From positions 62,001 through 126,000 of the forward strand of contig DAOTHY010000001.1 of NCBI GenBank assembly GCA_035447925.1: 64,000 nucleotides of DNA, written 5' to 3'. Shown here piece after piece: positions 59,885 to 64,000 of the stretch. The DNA is from JASUTC01 sp035447925 (GTDB taxonomy: Bacteria > Thermotogota > Thermotogae > MWEM01). Both the position numbers and the translations under genes were made by a program. Every line of letters begins with the position of its first letter. The stretch's first letter is position 1. The notes beneath the pieces are model-generated. The model did not search any database. It saw only the letters and a program-made list of their open reading frames with translations, and was not told the origin of the DNA.

Positions 59885-60238
59885 TGGTGGAGGCGGGGGG
59901 AATCGAACCCCCGTCCGAAAACAGCGCATAAAAGGCATCTACGTGCGTAGCTCTTGTTTGAATTTCAGATTAATATGGTACAAAAGCAAACCACATCAAT
60001 CCTATCTGCAAAGTTTTCCTCTATTTTAACGCAGAGATAAAAAAGAGTGAGCCCGAATTATCGTCGTTCTTTCATCCCGTCTCGAGCTAAACAGTCTGAA
60101 GAACGGCAGCCTTTTTAGGCTGCTAATGCAAATTCTGTTTCGTCAATTAATTTGATTGTTCACCCGTTTAACGAGTCTGATGAAAACTCGGCACGCTTCC
60201 TTATATTTGTCAGCTTCCGTCGAACCCTGATCGCCCCC
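59885..60238 (-). ncRNA. ssrA: Transfer-messenger RNA (tmRNA)
   Basis: Rescues stalled ribosomes by trans-translation. Read on the - strand, the RNA starts GGGGGCGATCAGGGTTCGAC at 60238 and ends with a T-arm GGTTCGATTCC and CGCCTCCACCA at 59885, so CCA is encoded. The ends pair over 7 bases (GGGGGCG with CGCCTCC, one G-U). The tag frame (60159 down to the TAA at 60115-60117) ends GAC-GAA-ACA-GAA-TTT-GCA-TTA-GCA-GCC, giving ...DETEFALAA; the resume codon is not certain. A stem GGCTGCC type hairpin follows the tag stop. Length is 354 bases, one-piece type. Confidence 0.95.
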
Positions 60239-60269
60239 GTAAGGGTAACCTTTTTTTTCTTCAACGATG

Positions 60270-60298
60270 ATTGTACCATAAAACACTTTATTTTACAA
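60270..60298 (-). promoter_or_regulatory. Promoter of tmRNA
   Basis: On the - strand TTGTAA (60298-60293) and TACAAT (60275-60270) are 17 bases apart. The start would lie about 25 bases upstream of the mature 5' end, leaving a short leader for RNase P. Confidence 0.65.
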
Positions 60299-60330
60299 CT
60301 ATCACTTTTTCAGAATCATTCAACCTATTA

Positions 60331-60939
60331 TTATTTGATGACCTGATGATCAAGCCAATACAATAACTCATGACAAGCGAATTGTAATTCTTCCAAAGTT
60401 CCCATATTATAGATGACGTAATCGACTTTACTTGCATCAACACGTTGATTATCCAGAATCAGTTTGGTTTCTTCGAGAGTTTTTCTGTCCCGTTGTATGA
60501 TACGTTTGATAATCTCTTTTTCCGCAGCTTGTATTAAAACTGTGTAATCCAAAAAAAGTTCCATTTTCATTTCAAAAAGAACGGCGGCTTCAATGAAAAC
60601 TAAACTGTCTCCTTTTTCATGATGCTTGATAATCCATTTTTTAGCCTCTTCATTCATAATGGGGTGTAATATGGAGTTGAGTAAGGCAAGTTTTTTTTGA
60701 TCGACAAACACAATCTTTGACAATTTTTTTCGATCGATTTTTTGTGACTCATCCAAGATATGTTGTTTAAAACAAGATGTGAGTTTATTGACAACATCCT
60801 TTTCTCCCAGACAGTCATGGCCAACCCGATCCATAAAAAGGACCGGATAACCGGTCCTCATTAGATAACGTGCCACCTCACTTTTTCCTGATCCCATCAA
60901 TCCGGTAATACCGACGCTGATTTTTTTTTGCATCAGCAT
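60331..60939 (-). CDS. coaE: Dephospho-CoA kinase
   Basis: Last step of coenzyme A synthesis. The 202-residue product has the P-loop GLMGSGKSEVAR (about residues 13-24), the DRVGHDCL substrate motif, LHPIM and the LID region RIIQRDRKTLEETK with ILDNQ. Starts at 60939 or 60933 are both possible; the first directly follows the pmbA stop (TAAATG), and neither has a strong ribosome binding site, so coupling to pmbA is likely. Confidence 0.93.
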   Translation of the reverse strand: MLMQKKISVGITGLMGSGKSEVARYLMRTGYPVLFMDRVGHDCLGEKDVVNKLTSCFKQHILDESQKIDRKKLSKIVFVDQKKLALLNSILHPIMNEEAKKWIIKHHEKGDSLVFIEAAVLFEMKMELFLDYTVLIQAAEKEIIKRIIQRDRKTLEETKLILDNQRVDASKVDYVIYNMGTLEELQFACHELLYWLDHQVIK

Positions 60940-62295
60940 TTATTCGTTACCGGCAATATCCATTTCTTTGATGAGAACTGACGGAACATACATTCCGTGA
61001 GACATGACCATAGCCATTTGCTTATCCGATCCAATTTCTTGAATATTTTGAAGCATTCTTAAAAGATTTCCCGAAAGGGTTATCTGTTCGATCGGATAGG
61101 CTTTTTTTCCATCTTCGATTTTAAATCCTTCGGCACTTAGTGAAAACTCACCTGAAACCGGATTTGCCCCTGAATGCATTCCTTGAACACCCGTAATATA
61201 TAAACCATCCTTCATGTGTTCAAATAAATCGTCCAAGTTCGCTTTCCCCTCTTGAAAATCAATATTTATGGGAGAAATGGACTCTGTTCCTTTATAACTT
61301 CTTCTGAAAGCGTTGCCTGTTGGTGAAACGCCGTCTTTTAAAGCTGTTTTAAGACTATGGAGATAGGTATTGAGAACCCCGTTGGAAATTATAGCCTTAT
61401 CTGTTGTAACGATTCCCTGAGAATCTGCCGGGCAGTTAAAAATGCTGTCTGGATAGTATCTTTTATCCAGAATGGTAATCTTTTCGGAAACGATTTTTTC
61501 TCCCAGTTTGTTTTTCAGCAGTGAAAATCCTTTTTGAACATTCTCCGCTGATATCATTTGAACGAGTAGTCCCAAGATGTTTCCCAGGACATTGTAATTT
61601 AAAACAACTTGGTATTTGCCGCTTTTGATGCTTTTAGCATCCAACAGACCAACCGCCTTTTCAGCAACAGAATTGGCTAATTTTTCAATATCTAACTTTT
61701 GTGGGTCCGTAGTAAAGTCAAAATCCATGCCAAATTTATTCTGTTTGCCGTTAGATGCCATGGCGCCGGCATACATTCCACCACCACCATTTTTATAAGT
61801 ATATTCAATTTCATTTGAATTTGCAAAAAAAACTTCATTGTACATGTCATTATAAAAGCAGTATGGGACCATGATAATTCGACTGTCTTTCTTTTGGATC
61901 TGTGCTTCCAGTAATTTTGTATCAGCAATTTTTTTGTTTGTCGAAATTTCATCAAAGGCCATGCTATAATCTTTCCAGTTTTTGATAACCACTTCTGATG
62001 TGCTGATCGCATCGATATCATCCGAATCGATCAGTTGAAGATTTTCAAGGGCATCTATGACAATTCGCATGGCTTCATCTTCATTATAGTCTTCTGTATA
62101 ACTGTAGCCCGCTTTTCCGTTCTTTACGGCTTTAAAACTGGAACCTCCATTTTCTGCATCTTTATAACTTTGAATTTCCCCTTTGTTGATTGAACATTCA
62201 AATTCATGAGAACTGGTATGAAATAATTCGAAATTGTCAATTTCCTTTTGTCTTGCGTTTTGAAATACAAGCCTTTTGAATTCTTTGATATTCAT
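60940..62295 (-). CDS. pmbA: TldE/PmbA metallopeptidase partner subunit
   Basis: TldD and TldE (PmbA) form a heterodimeric protease that acts on unfolded or modified peptides, as in microcin B17 maturation. The 451-residue product is the partner without the HExxxH zinc motif. Family features include YTEDYNEDEAMRIVIDALEN, GKYQVVLNYNVLGNILGLLV and the C-terminal GANPVSGEFSLSAEGFKIEDG. It overlaps tldD by one base, the usual order on this strand. Confidence 0.92.
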   Translation of the reverse strand: MNIKEFKRLVFQNARQKEIDNFELFHTSSHEFECSINKGEIQSYKDAENGGSSFKAVKNGKAGYSYTEDYNEDEAMRIVIDALENLQLIDSDDIDAISTSEVVIKNWKDYSMAFDEISTNKKIADTKLLEAQIQKKDSRIIMVPYCFYNDMYNEVFFANSNEIEYTYKNGGGGMYAGAMASNGKQNKFGMDFDFTTDPQKLDIEKLANSVAEKAVGLLDAKSIKSGKYQVVLNYNVLGNILGLLVQMISAENVQKGFSLLKNKLGEKIVSEKITILDKRYYPDSIFNCPADSQGIVTTDKAIISNGVLNTYLHSLKTALKDGVSPTGNAFRRSYKGTESISPINIDFQEGKANLDDLFEHMKDGLYITGVQGMHSGANPVSGEFSLSAEGFKIEDGKKAYPIEQITLSGNLLRMLQNIQEIGSDKQMAMVMSHGMYVPSVLIKEMDIAGNE

Positions 62296-63677
62296 CAGCT
62301 TCTACCCCCTACTAAAAGTTCAGAAACTCTTATGGTTGGTTGGCCGACATCAGCCGGAATTGAACCCGAAAGGGACCCGCACATCCCCTGATCTCTGGCC
62401 AGATCGTTGCCGATCATATCGATTTTCTTAAGAATCTCAAATCCTTTTCCGATCAGTGTTGCGCCCTTTACCGGTTTTGTAATTCTTCCGTTTTCGACCA
62501 GATAACCCTCTCTGACTGAAAAATTGAATTCGCCGGTTGAAGGATTCACCGATCCTCCTCCCATCTTCTTCGCATACAGAGCTTTTGGGGTATTAGCTAT
62601 GATCTCTTCAGGAAGAAATTCTCCGGGTAAAATGAACGTATTTGACATTCTGGAAGTGGGCGAATATGTATAATTCTGCCGTCTTGAGCTACCGGTAGAA
62701 GGCATGTTCATACGTATGCCACCGAGTTTATCGATGAGAAAACTTTTCAGAATGCCATTTTCAATAAGAACCGTTTTTTGTGTCGGGGTACCTTCATCAT
62801 CAATATTGGCAGATCCCCAGCCATTGGGAATTGTTGCATCGTCTACTGCGCTAACACATTCATTAGCAATTTGCTGCCCGAGCTTGTCGGCAAAAACAGA
62901 AGCGCCTTTGGCTACTGATGTAGCTTCCAACGCATGACCACATGCTTCATGAAAAATGACACCGCCAAATTTATTTGCAATGATTACAGGCATCATTCCG
63001 GCGGGTGCAAACTCTGCATTAATCATTTTGACAGCAATTCTTGCCGCTTCTTTGCCCATTTCTTTAACATCAAAAGTATTGTAAAATTCAAACCCCATGC
63101 CTGCTCCGGGTCCGACAAAACCGGTTTCTTTTTCATTGCCTTTTGTTGAAACGGCAAATATCATCAAACGGGTTCTGATCCTTTCATCTTCCGCCAACAA
63201 TCCTTCAGAGTTTGCGATGAGGATGTTTTGCCGGTAGTCAAAATAGTTCACTTTCACTTCACTGATTTGATCTGAATAAGATGAGGCACCTTCGTTTGCC
63301 AATTTCATCATTTGGTATTTTTCGTCTTTTTTTATTTGATCTGGGAATAGTAATATGGGGTTTAGATTATTTCTCTTGTTTTCAATCAGATTGAGTTCCA
63401 CAACTTGATTATTTTCTACTTCAATAGCTTGGGCGATTCTTTTCGAAGCGTTAACGACAGATTCTTCGGATAAATCATTTGTGTAAGCGTATATGGCTTT
63501 CTTCCCTGCAATGCCTCTCAATCCGACACCATGTATGACTCCTGAATTGACTGTTTCCAGTTTTCCATTATTCATCTCCATGTTATGGCCGGTTCGTTTT
63601 TCTAAAAACAGCTCGGCAAAATCAGCCCCACCAGCTTGAATGATGTTAAGGGCTTTCTCGATCAGTTTTCTTTTCAT
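62295..63677 (-). CDS. tldD: TldD metallopeptidase catalytic subunit
   Basis: The 460-residue product has the zinc motif HEACGH at residues 243-248 (HExxxH) in GGVIFHEACGHALEA, and the family regions GPGAGMGFEFYNTFDV, GSSRRQNYTYSPTSRMSNTF and the C-terminal GMCGSLSGSIPADVGQP with a likely cysteine ligand. The ATG follows GGAGGGAGCTAAA, which spans the end of the preceding radical SAM gene. It forms an operon with pmbA and coaE downstream. Confidence 0.94.
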   Translation of the reverse strand: MKRKLIEKALNIIQAGGADFAELFLEKRTGHNMEMNNGKLETVNSGVIHGVGLRGIAGKKAIYAYTNDLSEESVVNASKRIAQAIEVENNQVVELNLIENKRNNLNPILLFPDQIKKDEKYQMMKLANEGASSYSDQISEVKVNYFDYRQNILIANSEGLLAEDERIRTRLMIFAVSTKGNEKETGFVGPGAGMGFEFYNTFDVKEMGKEAARIAVKMINAEFAPAGMMPVIIANKFGGVIFHEACGHALEATSVAKGASVFADKLGQQIANECVSAVDDATIPNGWGSANIDDEGTPTQKTVLIENGILKSFLIDKLGGIRMNMPSTGSSRRQNYTYSPTSRMSNTFILPGEFLPEEIIANTPKALYAKKMGGGSVNPSTGEFNFSVREGYLVENGRITKPVKGATLIGKGFEILKKIDMIGNDLARDQGMCGSLSGSIPADVGQPTIRVSELLVGGRS

Positions 63678-63678
63678 T

Positions 63679-64000
63679 TTAGCTCCCTCCGTTTTTTAAT
63701 TCACGAACAACCTTTTTGTTGTAGTTTTTGATTAATTCGATTTCGTCCACTGTTAATCCGTTTTTCCAGGAAAAACTAAGTATGGTATTGTTTAACATAA
63801 GTGGATCGAACCCGTTTGGTAATCGATCGTTTCCGAAAACTTTTCTAAAATCCACAGTACCCGGAATAGGAGTGTATTCGTTAATCTCCGGCATGATATC
63901 TAATCCTTTACAGATATCATGGACTTCTATGGCTTCTTGAAGGCTTTGACCGGGAAGATTGATTAGAATAAATGCAGCAATTTCATTTTTTGTAAAACCA
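63679..64000 (-). CDS. Radical SAM protein, C-terminal part (cut by window end)
   Basis: The frame stays open to the window edge, giving 106 visible residues; an internal ATG at 63894 is not the real start. The visible part begins GFTKNEIAAFILINLPGQSL, followed by EAIEVHDICKGL and EINEYTPIPGTVDFRKVFG. An end strand of the barrel with LPGQ-type sequence and YTPIPGT is typical of the C-terminal part of B12-binding/elongator-like radical SAM enzymes. The CxxxCxxC cluster motif would be outside the window. The stop is one base ahead of the tldD ATG, so it heads or joins the tldD-pmbA-coaE operon. Confidence 0.7.
   Translation of the reverse strand, partial: GFTKNEIAAFILINLPGQSLQEAIEVHDICKGLDIMPEINEYTPIPGTVDFRKVFGNDRLPNGFDPLMLNNTILSFSWKNGLTVDEIELIKNYNKKVVRELKNGGS

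Noticed and set aside
60152..60346. Open frame of 64 codons on the + strand across the tmRNA region
   Set aside because: It lies over tmRNA and its promoter on the opposite strand, with no ribosome binding site.
63679..63894. Complete 71-residue protein from ATG 63894
   Set aside because: The frame is open upstream to the window end and encodes radical SAM-like sequence, so this is the tail of a longer gene.
1..64000. CRISPR arrays, insertion sequences, prophage, tRNA or rRNA genes
   Set aside because: No regularly spaced repeats, transposase or phage genes, or cloverleaf sequences other than the tmRNA ends were seen by reading; a search with dedicated programs was not possible.

Overview
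This window comes from an AT-rich bacterial chromosome, most likely a member of the Thermotogota. Three things point there. (1) The str, S10, spc and alpha ribosomal clusters run together as one block (rpsG, fusA, tuf, rpsJ through rplQ). (2) The SecY, RpoA, IF-1, L5 and L24 proteins read closest, from memory, to Thermotoga-type sequences. (3) The order rpmH-rnpA-yidD-yidC-jag is followed by a small Mn-type cupin that resembles Thermotoga maritima TM1459. Two LptF/LptG-like permeases and a large exported protein with a barrel-like C-terminus fit an organism with an outer sheath. The genus cannot be fixed from the sequence alone; no alignment or database search was run.

Layout. 1-18.9 kb: about 33 translation, secretion and transcription genes on the + strand, packed with short or overlapping junctions, with hairpins before rpsJ, before infA and before rpoA, and closed by a strong terminator after rplQ. 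18.9-28.0 kb: a second + strand operon that starts with a SEDS protein (RodA-like) and continues with an L7Ae-like RNA-binding protein, a DUF5685 protein, a J-domain protein with a cysteine-rich tail, a coiled-coil protein, an orphan ABC ATPase, a DUF3352-like exported protein, two MrpB/Mbh-like membrane proteins (one fused to a solute-binding-like domain) and a PEGA-domain exported protein. 28.1-29.5 kb: dnaA on the - strand. 29.6-36.0 kb: + strand rpmH-rnpA-yidD-yidC-jag-cupin, then acpP, then rpe-ligA. 36.0-38.3 kb: two LptF/G-like genes on the - strand.

38.4-52.6 kb: an esterase with a perfect consensus promoter; a glucosylglycerate/sucrose-phosphorylase-type GH13 enzyme coupled to a membrane protein with a GrpE-like tail and a membrane-anchored Hsp70-like ATPase; a small exported protein; ahcY; a divergent purH; pheS-pheT; queD; an MrpF-like protein; and an autoregulated-looking Fur-family gene. 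52.6-56.2 kb (-): DUF503, an iron/B12-type ABC ATPase and a metallopeptidase-like surface protein. 56.3-59.9 kb (+): malic enzyme, PfkB sugar kinase, and a sucrose-phosphate-synthase-like glycosyltransferase. 59.9-64 kb (-): tmRNA, coaE, pmbA/tldE, tldD and the C-terminal end of a radical SAM protein cut by the window edge.

The strongest candidate for something new is the GrpE-like/Hsp70-like membrane pair at 41.5-44.6 kb. Others are a PurH whose signature residues are lost in both domains, two CTG start codons that both overlap the upstream stop as CTGA, a DUF4040/solute-binding-like fusion in an incomplete Mrp gene set, and a DnaA whose DNA-contact signature is altered. I saw no CRISPR array, insertion sequence, prophage, tRNA or rRNA gene. 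No gene-free stretch exceeds about 225 bases.
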